Assembly: GCF_014698475.1 (NCBI RefSeq)
Contig: NZ_JACJTB010000024.1
Location: 1-64,000, forward strand
DNA: 64,000 nucleotides
Source: Nostoc spongiaeforme FACHB-130
GTDB lineage: Bacteria; Cyanobacteriota; Cyanobacteriia; Cyanobacteriales; Nostocaceae
Direction: 5' to 3'
A program made the position numbers and the translations under genes. How positions within the stretch are numbered: the first letter of the stretch is position 1; the number at the start of each line of letters is the position of its first letter. The notes under the pieces are model-generated. The model made no database searches. It was not told the origin of the DNA and saw only the letters and a program-made list of their open reading frames with translations. Below are positions 1 through 7,416 of this stretch, piece after piece.

Positions 1-1
1 C

Positions 2-97
2 AAGTTAATCAAAAGACTTGGATATGGCTTTCGCAACTTTAGTAATTTCCGCTTACGTAGCTTATTAACTTGGCACTTTACTACTAATTCTCCATAA
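2..97 (+). mobile_element. ISL3-like transposase, C-terminal end (partial at window edge)
   Basis: The frame starting at base 2 reads KLIKRLGYGFRNFSNFRLRS and stops at 95-97. The pattern KRxGYGFxNFxNFRxR is typical of the extreme C-terminus of ISL3-family transposases. Only about 31 codons are in the window. The segment after the stop (about 98-113, containing ccggaagaacc) may be the right terminal inverted repeat, but the left end is outside the window so this cannot be checked. The element ends right next to a PEP-CTERM gene that lacks its 5' part, which suggests it inserted into that gene. Confidence 0.6.
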
Positions 98-113
98 AAT
101 TACCGGAAGAACC

Positions 114-539
114 ATTTTATTTAACTTTGTTGATGCTACTCAAGTAAAAACTACTGGTTTCTCATTCTATGGTAGTGTACTTGCAACTAAAGCTAATGTC
201 CTATTTAATAATGGGAATGTAGAAGGAACTTTAGTAGCTTCTTCGTTATCCGGTAGTGGTGAATTTCACAATACTAAGTTTGCTGGGAACTTGCCTAACA
301 TACCCAAGCCACAGCCAGAAACCCCAACTAACCCCACTCCTGAAACACCAGTAACTCCAACTAACCCCACACCCGAAACACCTGAAACTCCAACTAACCC
401 AACACCTGAGCCTCCTGTTTCAACTACCGTACCAGAACCAAGTACAGTTATGGGGTTACTTTTTGTAGTTGGTTTATTTGGCTTTTCTCGCCGGAATAAA
501 TTATTCACTAAATCAGCTATAACTGGTGAAAAAAATTAG
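114..539 (+). pseudogene. Choice-of-anchor A / PEP-CTERM surface protein, 5'-truncated
   Basis: The reading frame is open from about 69 to the stop at 537-539 but has no plausible start. The readable part begins ILFNFVDATQVKTTGFSFYG and continues through VLFNNGNVEGTLVASSLSGS, which resembles the C-terminal half of choice-of-anchor A domains. A Pro/Thr/Glu-rich linker with repeated PTNPTPE units follows (about 300-420), then the sorting signal VPEPSTVMGLLFVVGLFGFS and a basic RRNK tail. PEP-CTERM signals are recognised by exosortase for export and surface attachment. The N-terminal part, including any signal peptide, has been replaced by the transposase end just upstream, so this copy is probably not functional. 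A TTG at 291 gives only a shadow start. Confidence 0.7.
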
Positions 540-569
540 TCAGTAACCTGCAATCATGTTTGAATAAAA

Positions 570-607
570 AGATACCCGATTTCTTAAAGAAGTCGGGTAT
601 CTGAACT
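570..607 (+). terminator. Intrinsic terminator after the PEP-CTERM remnant
   Basis: Arms at 570-583 and 589-602 pair over 14 bp with one G-T pair around a 5-nt loop (ttaaa). A short T-rich stretch follows. It lies 31 bp after the PEP-CTERM stop and 23 bp before the next start, so it separates the two transcription units. Confidence 0.7.
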
Positions 608-629
608 TTTAAGTTATTAAATATTTGAC

Positions 630-1205
630 ATGAATCAAAATCAAATTAATCCAAAAAACTGGTCACAAGAAAGTTATATTAAGGCTTATAAGTTTGCTGC
701 GATCGCACATCATAACCAAACTATTCCCGGTTCTGAAATGCCTTATATTATGCACTTGAGTTTCGTCAGCATGGAATTAATTGCTGCTTTAAACGTAGAA
801 AAAGTAGCTAATCCTGATTTAGCAATTCAATGTGCAGTTTTGCATGACACTATCGAAGATACTGGTATAACTTTTGAACAAATTAAAGTTGAGTTTGGTG
901 AAGCAGTTGCCAAAGGTGTACTTGCATTAACCAAAGATAATAGTTTGGCGAAACATCTACAAATGGCTGATAGTTTAAGGAGAATCAAACAACAACCTCC
1001 AGAAGTCTGGATGGTTAAGTTAGCTGATAGAATCAGCAACCTCCAAGCACCGCCACATTACTGGAGTCAAGAAAAAATTATTAAATATCGAGAAGAAGCG
1101 ATAGAGATTTATGAAGCTTTGAAAGATGCGAGTCCGTTTTTAGCTACAAGGTTGGCTAGTAAAATTGAAGATTACAAGGCATATATACATTCAGAGGATG
1201 TTTAA
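630..1205 (+). CDS. HD-domain (p)ppGpp hydrolase-like protein (small alarmone hydrolase type)
   Basis: A 191-aa protein made almost entirely of a RelA/SpoT-type HD domain. The visible signatures are an early His (YIMHL, about residue 41), the HD pair in HDTIEDTG (H72, D73) and the distal Asp in KLADRISNL (D133). These are the metal ligands that in SpoT and Mesh1-type enzymes support removal of the 3'-pyrophosphate from (p)ppGpp. There is no synthetase, TGS or ACT domain, and the length fits single-domain small alarmone hydrolases. It stands alone between a terminator upstream and about 210 bp of non-coding DNA downstream. Hydrolysis of (p)ppGpp is inferred; other nucleotide pyrophosphohydrolase substrates are possible. 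Confidence 0.75.
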   Translation: MNQNQINPKNWSQESYIKAYKFAAIAHHNQTIPGSEMPYIMHLSFVSMELIAALNVEKVANPDLAIQCAVLHDTIEDTGITFEQIKVEFGEAVAKGVLALTKDNSLAKHLQMADSLRRIKQQPPEVWMVKLADRISNLQAPPHYWSQEKIIKYREEAIEIYEALKDASPFLATRLASKIEDYKAYIHSEDV

Positions 1206-1414
1206 ACTAGTCAAATTCAGCTAAATTCGGAACTCTGGCTTCTAAATTCTGGATTCTTCTGTATTGATGTGAGTTTTGCAATTAATTAGGGAAAACTATC
1301 ACTAGTTGGGTGTCAATAGTACTTAAGGAAGATATTTTGAGATTTCGCTGATTTTCCTGAAACATAGTGCTATTGAAAATTCTTCTTTGTAGATATCCAG
1401 GAAATAACTTCATT

Positions 1415-1951
1415 ATGGTTCAAACATCTTTGCTTGACGACCAGATAAAATCTTTAGAACTACCCATAGAACGTGACCAGTTTTTGCGGACGATTATTCG
1501 AGAATTGGCGGGAACTTTACAAGATGTTGTTGGTATTGAAGAGGCAGCAGGCTTTTTGAATGTAGTTGGCTATCGAACAGGTCAGCATGTCAATCAGATA
1601 TATCATCACGGGTTGCAAGTATCTAATCTTTCGCGTGAGCAGGTAACTGCTGTTCTTGTAGATTGGAAGCGCCGGATTCAAGGTGACTTTTACGTGATTG
1701 AAGAAACTGATGAAAAGATTGTTTTAGGCAATCGTCAATGTCCTTTTGCAGAACAGGTAGAAGGACGCGAAGCTATGTGTGTGATGACATCGAATATATT
1801 TGGTGCGATCGCAGCAGATAATCTCGGTTATGCCAGGGTAGAGTTAAAAGACACAATCGCCAGAGGTGCAAAGGAATGCACTGTGATCATTCATCTCAAA
1901 CCTAGTGACGCATCCGAGGAATTTGCCGGACAAGAATACTTCAAAGTATAG
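1415..1951 (+). CDS. Methanogen-output-domain (MOD1)-like sensory protein
   Basis: A 178-aa soluble protein. I start it at the ATG at 1415 because an AGGAA lies about 10 nt upstream; the longer frame from 1367 begins at a non-ATG codon. It has a helical N-terminal region (LLDDQIKSLELPIERDQFLR), a Gly-rich region (GYRTGQHVNQIY) and a C-terminal part with paired cysteines (NRQCPFAEQVEGREAMCVMT). This layout matches proteins annotated as MOD1 (methanogen output domain 1), an accessory domain of signal transduction whose ligand is not known to me. The histidine kinase 140 bp downstream on the same strand is a likely partner. Family level assignment only. Confidence 0.6.
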   Translation: MVQTSLLDDQIKSLELPIERDQFLRTIIRELAGTLQDVVGIEEAAGFLNVVGYRTGQHVNQIYHHGLQVSNLSREQVTAVLVDWKRRIQGDFYVIEETDEKIVLGNRQCPFAEQVEGREAMCVMTSNIFGAIAADNLGYARVELKDTIARGAKECTVIIHLKPSDASEEFAGQEYFKV

Positions 1952-2092
1952 TAGCAGCATGAAGCTGATAATCTCGTGGCTGTAATATGTCTCGGCTAAA
2001 GTTAATTTTCTCAAACATGGCTGAGTCTTTTCACTTTTACTCTGTTAGTGTTCCGTGCAATGGCAAAAATTCTGCTGTGATACCTCAAGATC

Positions 2093-3406
2093 ATGACACC
2101 TGATCAATTTTTAACCTTTGCCCAGATTTTGCCAGAACCTATGCTGCTGGTAACTAGTGCAGGTGAAATTTTGGCAGTCAATCAAGCTGCTACTAAATTG
2201 TTTAGTAAAACCAGTAAAGCATTGATTGGTCAGTATTTGAGTGAGTTTGTCACGGAATCTCCTGAAAAGGTGATTGACTACCTTAAAATGTGCGCCCAAA
2301 GTCGTCAAATGATTTTGGGCGCTTTTACTATTCACCAAACTGAAGGCGAGGGAATTGCTTGTCGTAGTCAAGGTGCAGTAATTCAACCGCGATCGCATCA
2401 AAGTCCAGCAATTAATTTACTCCGTTTAGAAAAGCGTACAAAAAACGAATTTGTGGTGCTGAACCAAAAAATTCATGCCCTGAGTCAAGAAATTCAACAG
2501 CGCCAACGTATTCAAGCAGAATTAGCACAATCAAATGAAACTTTAAAACACACTCTCATCAAACTGCAAAGTGCGCTAGAAGCGGTGCAAACAGAAAAAA
2601 TGTCTGGGTTGGGACAGTTAGTTGCCGGCATTGCCCATGAAATTAATAATCCAATTACCTTTATTCATGGAAATCTGAGGTATGCCAGTGGATATTACAA
2701 TGATTTACTCAACCTAATTCAGCTATATCAGCAAGAATTTCCCCATTCTAGCCAAAAAATTCAGCAAGCAATTGATGATATAGAGCTTGACTTTATGCAA
2801 GAAGATATCAAAAAATTGCTCTGTTCTATGCAGATGGGTGCAGAACGAATTGCTGAGATTGTGAAATCTTTGCGAAACTTCTCTCGCTTAGACGAAGCAA
2901 AATTCAAAGTGGTTGATATTCATCAAGGTTTAGAGGCGACATTGATGATTTTACAAAGTCGTCTCAAGCCTAGTGCGGAGTATTCTGGTATTGAAGTGAT
3001 TAAGGAATATGGTGAATTGCCTTTAATTTATTGTTCTCCTGGGCAGATCAATCAAGTGTTTATGAATATCTTAAATAATGCGATTGATGCTTTACAAGAA
3101 ACAGAAAAATTGCGATCGCCAGAATTCAGACAAAATCACCCCAATCGCATTTGGATTCGCACAGAGAAATTCGATAACTGCTATATTGCAATTCGCATCA
3201 AAGATAACGGTAACGGTATTCCTACTGAGATTCAGCATCAAATATTTAATCCCTTCTTTACTACTAAGCCCGTCGGACAAGGAACCGGATTAGGTTTATC
3301 GATTAGTTACCAAATCATAGAAGGGCATGGTGGTCAAATTAATATGAGGTCTGAACCAGGTTGGGGTTCTGAATTTAGTATTGAGTTACCCATTGAGCAA
3401 GGTTGA
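2093..3406 (+). CDS. PAS-domain sensor histidine kinase
   Basis: A 437-aa cytoplasmic kinase without membrane segments. Residues about 10-75 look like a PAS domain (LPEPMLLVTSAGEILAVNQA). A coiled coil spans about 115-170. The HisKA H-box is GIAHEINNPITFIHGN with the phospho-acceptor H182. The ATPase part has the N-box MNILNNAIDAL, G1 IKDNGNGI, an F-box with FNPFFTTKP and G2 GTGLGLSI, all intact. No receiver domain is fused and no response regulator follows, so it is an orphan unless it works with the MOD1 protein just upstream. The signal is unknown. Confidence 0.85.
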   Translation: MTPDQFLTFAQILPEPMLLVTSAGEILAVNQAATKLFSKTSKALIGQYLSEFVTESPEKVIDYLKMCAQSRQMILGAFTIHQTEGEGIACRSQGAVIQPRSHQSPAINLLRLEKRTKNEFVVLNQKIHALSQEIQQRQRIQAELAQSNETLKHTLIKLQSALEAVQTEKMSGLGQLVAGIAHEINNPITFIHGNLRYASGYYNDLLNLIQLYQQEFPHSSQKIQQAIDDIELDFMQEDIKKLLCSMQMGAERIAEIVKSLRNFSRLDEAKFKVVDIHQGLEATLMILQSRLKPSAEYSGIEVIKEYGELPLIYCSPGQINQVFMNILNNAIDALQETEKLRSPEFRQNHPNRIWIRTEKFDNCYIAIRIKDNGNGIPTEIQHQIFNPFFTTKPVGQGTGLGLSISYQIIEGHGGQINMRSEPGWGSEFSIELPIEQG

Positions 3407-3728
3407 AGAAGAACTCATACCGTTTAATATCAGGGCTTGATTCTACACCTGACTATCACTTTATCATCAATTTTCGATTGTTTACCTCCACTCCACCCGC
3501 GATCGCCCCTCATACTTTTTTAGTTCAACTGAACTACTTCATCACCACCTCTTCTTACTACTTCGCCAACATTTAGATGCGTTTGCTCTGGTGAGGAGCC
3601 AGAGGACGCAGGAGAGCAGAGGATAGGAGGGTTTTGACGTTTCTGCACAGATGTAGGGAGTCGTGACTGATTACCTGGACTTGATATAAGATAAGATTTC
3701 GTCATAATATGACACTACAAAGATGTAC

Positions 3729-3836
3729 AAAAAAAGGCTTGGGTGAACCAAGCCTTTATGTATACCAAGCATTTACTACACCAAGCTTAATTTATCCTAG
3801 GTCATCCGTTAGTTCATCTCTCTCAAGGATGTATAC
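3729..3836 (-). ncRNA. Putative small RNA, repeat-family copy 1
   Basis: On the minus strand the unit opens with GTATACATCCTTGAGA, continues through AGATGAACT and ATAAATTA, and ends in the stem GGCTTGG/CCAAGCC with 6-nt loop and seven T. No ORF of useful length is present. Three homologous units lie upstream on the same strand with the same end-to-end spacing. Transcription is inferred from the terminator structure and the conserved 5' block. Confidence 0.55.
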
Positions 3837-3937
3837 AAATAATTAAATAACTGATATCGCTTGAATCAAAAATTATCTTTTTCTGCTTACACTACTCATA
3901 AATAAACATAAATATATTTCCCAAAAAATCAAGCAAC

Positions 3938-4045
3938 AAAAAAGGTTTGGTCAATAGCCAAACCTTAAAAATTGCTGTGCTTAACAACGTACTCAATTAA
4001 TTTATTACTTTCCTCCATAGACCTCATCTATCTTGAGGATGTACC
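3938..4045 (-). ncRNA. Putative small RNA, repeat-family copy 2
   Basis: Minus-strand unit beginning GGTACATCCTCAAGATAGAT, with the internal ATAAATTA block and a terminal stem GGTTTGG/CCAAACC followed by six T. Relative to copy 1 two stem pairs have changed from C-G to T-A on both arms, a compensatory change that supports a structured RNA or terminator. Confidence 0.55.
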
Positions 4046-4194
4046 TAAACACCAGACAAATTGATAGACGTTTAAGACAAAAAGTAACTATATTCAAATA
4101 ACGTATAAATTGTGGACATATTGCATAATAAAAACCCATTAAATATTTTAATAATTACTAACTTAAAAATAATTTTTTTTGCTTCAAAAATATG

Positions 4195-4300
4195 AAAAAG
4201 GCTTGGAAATCAGCCAAGCCCATATATACCAGGTGTTTACCATATCTAGATAATTTATCTCCTCATCGGATGCAGTTCATCTTCCTTCTAGTCGTGTACA
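4195..4300 (-). ncRNA. Putative small RNA, repeat-family copy 3
   Basis: Minus-strand unit starting TGTACACGACTAGAAGGAAG, then GATGAACT, AGATAAATTA and TGGTATA, and ending in the stem GGCTTGG/CCAAGCC with five T. It shares the GATGAACT and TGGTATA blocks with copy 1 most clearly. A TATCA pentamer lies about 20 nt before the conserved start, as in the other copies. Confidence 0.55.
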
Positions 4301-4514
4301 AAAATGATAAATTATGATATGTAAACCACGAAGACAAGGGAGAGAGACATTTATCAATGATTTAGGATTGCTATATTAATTTTGACCATAATTTATTTCA
4401 CCTATCTGTCTAAGGATAGAAACAATTTAGTTTCATCTGATATTTATGGTAAAATTTATTCTGAAATAGCCAGATATTCTGTAGCAGTTAGTTTTTTACA
4501 AAAATATCAATTAT

Positions 4515-4623
4515 AAAAAAGGTTTAGCTCAAGGCTAAACCTCTGTAGAAAGCAGTTATTTGACACACCAGAATAAATTTAGACTGAGTTAAATAGTAGG
4601 GCATCTTCCTAAAGTATGTACCC
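4515..4623 (-). ncRNA. Putative small RNA, repeat-family copy 4
   Basis: Minus-strand unit starting GGTACATACTTTAGGAAGAT and ending in the stem GGTTTAG/CTAAACC with six T. It is the most diverged copy but keeps the start block, the AAATTTA core and the position of the hairpin about 94 nt from the start block. Its start is about 34 nt downstream of the DUF6760 stop codon, so it could also serve as the 3' end of the CIS operon transcript. Confidence 0.5.
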
Positions 4624-4656
4624 AAAAATTTGCTTGTATGATATAAAATTTCTCAG

Positions 4657-4806
4657 TTACTCTGGCTGCACTATTTTATCGATTTCATTAACCCAGCGTT
4701 GACGGTCAGCATGTTCTAAAGTTAAAATTTCTTCTAAACTCCAGTGGAAATGAAACGCAATACAGGCTACCTCCTCATGTAGTAAATCTGAGGGGTAGCC
4801 TATGAT
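4657..4806 (-). CDS. DUF6760 family small CIS/phage-tail protein (non-canonical start)
   Basis: A 49-aa reading frame: GYPSDLLHEEVACIAFHFHW is followed by SLEEILTLEHADRQRWVNEI. This is the compact E-x-A-x-x-A-x-x-F-H-W pattern of the small DUF6760 proteins found next to T4-gp-like tail assembly genes in contractile tail clusters. The frame has no ATG, GTG or TTG; the only candidates are ATC (4804-4806) or ATA (4801-4803), preceded by a GGGGG tract and overlapping the stop of the upstream gene. Translational coupling to that gene would explain the poor start. It is the last gene of the minus-strand CIS operon. Confidence 0.65.
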   Translation of the reverse strand: MIGYPSDLLHEEVACIAFHFHWSLEEILTLEHADRQRWVNEIDKIVQPE

Positions 4807-5171
4807 TCCCCCGCTAAAGCTAACTCCACTTGAAATTTAGTCTGACATTGTGGACACTGGACAGAAATTTCTGCATCACCTTGCTGATTAATTCGATTGT
4901 AAAACTCTCGCAAATATGCCAAATCGTTGGAAAAAAGATTTTCTAGCAAACTCGGAGTAATGTCTGTTAAATCTCCCAAACGAGTAATTACTTGTGAGAG
5001 CATAACAATTGCAGCATAGGTGACATTTTCCTGAGCAGCCCGATTTTTTTGTACAATGATTTCATCCTTTGCTGTCGCCAACCGCATCACACCTTGGCGA
5101 TGCACATTCCCCTCAGCATCTAATAAACCTCTAGGAAGAGTAAAATTAAATTCTGTATAAATTTTTGTCAT
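4800..5171 (-). CDS. Phage-tail assembly-like protein (T4 baseplate-hub-assembly type), copy 1
   Basis: A 123-aa protein. It starts YTEFNFTLPRGLLDAEGNVH and continues RQGVMRLATAKDEI, a pattern typical of small tail-assembly proteins encoded just after the tube genes in contractile injection systems. The C-terminus holds a CxxC pair (SVQCPQCQTKFQVEL) that may bind zinc; the neighbouring paralogue lacks it. It is separated by 48 bp from the paralogue upstream and overlaps DUF6760 downstream, so it is in the same operon. Its role is probably chaperone or hub assembly; this follows from the family context and was not tested. Confidence 0.7.
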   Translation of the reverse strand: MTKIYTEFNFTLPRGLLDAEGNVHRQGVMRLATAKDEIIVQKNRAAQENVTYAAIVMLSQVITRLGDLTDITPSLLENLFSNDLAYLREFYNRINQQGDAEISVQCPQCQTKFQVELALAGES

Positions 5172-5219
5172 TAGTCACTTGTTATTTGTCATTTGTGATT
5201 TTCTTTTACTCCCTACTTC

Positions 5220-5528
5220 CTACTCCTCACTCCCCAATTCTTCTAATTCATTAATTTGACGATAAAAATTTTGTAAATAGCTTAAATCACAGGCGAAAAA
5301 ATCTTCCACAACCGCAGGTGTTACTTCATCTAAAGCACCTAATTTAGTAATGACGCGAGATAAAATGATGACCGTTGCATAGGCTGGATTTGATTTTACA
5401 CGAGGGTCACGTAAGGGAATAATTTCATCTATCGCTCTGGATAAACGCATCACACCTTTACGATGTAAATTACCATCTGCATCAAGATACCCTTTCGGTA
5501 AAGTAAATTCAAATTCAGTTTGCAACAT
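5220..5528 (-). CDS. Phage-tail assembly-like protein, copy 2 (shorter)
   Basis: A 102-aa paralogue of the next gene: TEFEFTLPKGYLDADGNLHR, then KGVMRLSRAIDEIIPLRDPR, and a shared middle part (VIILSRVITKLGALDEVTP against VMLSQVITRLGDLTDITP). It ends before the CxxC segment present in the other copy. The start codon lies one base after the stop of the tube gene upstream, which indicates tight coupling. Two tandem copies suggest one may be specialised for a particular tube protein. Confidence 0.7.
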   Translation of the reverse strand: MLQTEFEFTLPKGYLDADGNLHRKGVMRLSRAIDEIIPLRDPRVKSNPAYATVIILSRVITKLGALDEVTPAVVEDFFACDLSYLQNFYRQINELEELGSEE

Positions 5529-5529
5529 T

Positions 5530-6021
5530 CTATGCTACTTTCACTCGTTTTAATTCTTCTACTACTACTTCTATTTCTTCAATTTCATGTTCGCTGCCAG
5601 AGGCACTCACATCATTAATTTTATAATTAGCAGGCCAAGCATTTTTAAATTCCAATCTAAATTTTTCTTCCGCAGCTTGATTATAAATAACTAAAGAACC
5701 ATCCCGCCTTTCATCACCCCATTTACTTTCTTGCACAGCCGCTAACCAATTCCACATAGTCATCGAAATAGTTAAACCACGCCGCAACACAATATTAGAA
5801 TAAGATATATTTCCAGGTATTTTCGTAGTGATAATTCTACCACTCGTATTACCATTTTTACCCCAAGTTTGGGGGGTGACTTCTGAAATTTCTATTACTT
5901 TTTGTGTAGTTTGAAAACCTTGGCATTCCATAAAATAGCCATCCACAGGTTCTTGGCTACCACTGAGCTTTAATTCCAGATAAAATCGGCTATTCGTCAA
6001 AATTTCGGGAAAATCAGCCAT
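5530..6021 (-). CDS. CIS inner tube protein, gp19 family (third paralogue)
   Basis: A 163-aa protein starting MADFPEILTNSRFYLELKLS. The frame extends 28 codons upstream (to 6105), but that extension is low-quality sequence and the homology begins at the ATG at 6021. Features of gp19/Afp5-type tube proteins are visible: a short N-terminal strand, GFQTTQKVIEISEVTPQTWG, a central RGLTISMTMWNWLAA, and a C-terminal WPANYKINDVSASGSEHEIE. Tube proteins stack as hexameric rings inside the sheath, and divergent copies often sit at the baseplate end. Its position last among three tube genes fits a baseplate-adjacent or cap ring, but that is inference. Confidence 0.8.
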   Translation of the reverse strand: MADFPEILTNSRFYLELKLSGSQEPVDGYFMECQGFQTTQKVIEISEVTPQTWGKNGNTSGRIITTKIPGNISYSNIVLRRGLTISMTMWNWLAAVQESKWGDERRDGSLVIYNQAAEEKFRLEFKNAWPANYKINDVSASGSEHEIEEIEVVVEELKRVKVA

Positions 6022-6134
6022 ATATTTCACTATATAAAATATGAGGGAAAAGTCTGAAGTGGGAAGGTAGGAGACAGGAGGTATGATTTTAATTTTATAC
6101 TTCATACTTCACACTTCATACTTCACACTTCTAC

Positions 6135-6599
6135 TTATTTCTTCCTTTCAAAATAAGTAAAACCAATGGTGACTGTTTCGGTTAATAAATCACCACTACC
6201 TGCTGTAAAATCACTTGTGGCATAGCTGGTAGGAAAGACATCTGTAAATTCGTACTGAACTTTTTCTTGTTCGCCATCATATATAGAAAGTTTTCCTAAC
6301 TTACGGTTCTTGCGGCCTTCTGATTTACCACCTGACAGAGCTTCAGCATGGCATTTGTTATACCAATCTAGGAGTTGTTTAGAATCAGCAGTTGCTACAC
6401 ATTCCAAGGTAATCTCTGAACATTCTACGCCACCGATAGTAGCCTGAGTTTGAGTTTTACCATCTTTGGTGACACCAATAGGTGCATCCCCACCTGCAAC
6501 TATCATTTTCATTTGCATACCACTGACTTTCTTTACCAAAACATCAGTTAAACCATCAGCTTCCCAGTAAAACTTGGCATTAGAGATAAACTCTGGCAT
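6135..6599 (-). CDS. CIS inner tube protein, gp19 family (second paralogue)
   Basis: A 154-aa protein: MPEFISNAKFYWEADGLTDV at the start, a Lys-rich mid-section (SGGKSEGRKNRKLGKLSIYD) and a C-terminal FPTSYATSDFTAGSGDLLTE ending in TVTIGFTYFERKK. The C-terminal beta strand pattern WP/FPxxYxxxDFxxxSxDxxxExVTI is the hallmark of gp19-family tube proteins. About 243 bp of non-coding DNA separate it from the upstream tube gene, so it may have its own promoter. Confidence 0.85.
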   Translation of the reverse strand: MPEFISNAKFYWEADGLTDVLVKKVSGMQMKMIVAGGDAPIGVTKDGKTQTQATIGGVECSEITLECVATADSKQLLDWYNKCHAEALSGGKSEGRKNRKLGKLSIYDGEQEKVQYEFTDVFPTSYATSDFTAGSGDLLTETVTIGFTYFERKK

Positions 6600-6842
6600 A
6601 AATCAACCTCCAGTTGAAGAAGAATTCAGAAGTCAGAATTCAGGAGTCAGAATGTAATCAGTAAGGGATTGAGATACGCCACTGATTGAAGAATATCAAA
6701 TTTGCAATTTGGTGTAGGTGTTAAACCCGGTTATTCATCCACCAGTCACATATAATTCAAATCTGAATTTGGGCTTCCTGTCTCCTGAAGTCTGTTTGAT
6801 AAATAGGTAATAATTAATTAGCTAAAAAAAATTAGGCAAAAT

Positions 6843-7328
6843 CTATTTTTTGCGATTGATATTTTCACAAGTTAATGTGTAAGTTTCTTCAATATAATCG
6901 TTGCCATTTACATCTAAATCTCCGATTTTATATTGAGAAGGCCAAGCTTCTTTCAATTCCCAACGCATAACTTCGTTACCATCAGTATCGTAGGCAACTA
7001 TAGAGCCTGTTTTTTTACTTTCTGCCCATTTGCCTTCACCTTTTTCGGTTTTGGGCATACATTTTTTGAACCAATCATACATTTTTTTGCTGGTGCTATC
7101 ACTATCTCCACTCATAAGGGTAGAAACGTCTATTGTAAATAGACCTTCAAATCCAGCGGAGTTAATTTGTCTGAGTGTAACACCACCTTTGGTAGACATT
7201 AAAGGTTTATCTTGACCTTTGACTTTAGCTTCAAATTTGACACCGCCAACTTTACTAAAAGCCATGTCGGTCATGCTATCAATTTCAAAGTAAAAGTTAC
7301 TAGCAGCAATTGGTTTTAATTCAGGCAT
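6843..7328 (-). CDS. CIS inner tube protein, gp19 family (first paralogue)
   Basis: A 161-aa protein starting MPELKPIAASNFYFEIDSMT, with a conserved SKVGGVKFEAKVKG segment and C-terminal WPSQYKIGDLDVNGNDYIEE. It is the first gene after the sheath, 88 bp downstream, the usual position of the main tube protein in Afp/PVC-type clusters. It is therefore the best candidate for the major tube subunit. Confidence 0.88.
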   Translation of the reverse strand: MPELKPIAASNFYFEIDSMTDMAFSKVGGVKFEAKVKGQDKPLMSTKGGVTLRQINSAGFEGLFTIDVSTLMSGDSDSTSKKMYDWFKKCMPKTEKGEGKWAESKKTGSIVAYDTDGNEVMRWELKEAWPSQYKIGDLDVNGNDYIEETYTLTCENINRKK

Positions 7329-7416
7329 ATTTGTAGCTCCTTAATTTTGTAATAGAGGGTATAAGAGTGTGAGGGTGTAGGGGAGTATGATTTCCCTTAC
7401 ACCTCTGCACTTACTT

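Larger units (their letters stand above)
3407..4656. other. 1.25-kb gene-free interval between a kinase gene and the CIS operon
   Basis: No convincing protein-coding frame is present; a 61-codon frame at 3520-3705 on the minus strand has low-complexity composition and no homology that I recognise. The content is four related units of about 107 nt, listed separately, separated by AT-rich spacers of about 101, 149 and 214 nt. Read on the minus strand each unit ends in a hairpin plus T-tract. The last unit (4515-4623) starts about 34 nt beyond the stop of the CIS gene at 4657. Confidence 0.7.

Noticed and set aside
266-508. Minus-strand Gly/Val-rich ORF opposite the PEP-CTERM gene
   Set aside because: It is the antisense shadow of the PTNPTPE repeat; the plus-strand frame has the PEP-CTERM signal.
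3520-3705. 61-codon minus-strand ORF
   Set aside because: No recognisable domain, Ser/Pro-rich shadow-like composition, and no ribosome binding site that I can see.
3729-4623. The four regularly built hairpin repeats as a CRISPR array
   Set aside because: Spacing between units is 101, 149 and 214 nt, the repeats are ~107 nt with diverged sequence, and each ends in a T-tract, which does not fit CRISPR repeat-spacer structure.
6022-6105. Longer N-terminus for the third tube protein
   Set aside because: The extra 28 residues are encoded by a repetitive segment, and gp19 proteins begin at the internal ATG with MADFPEI.
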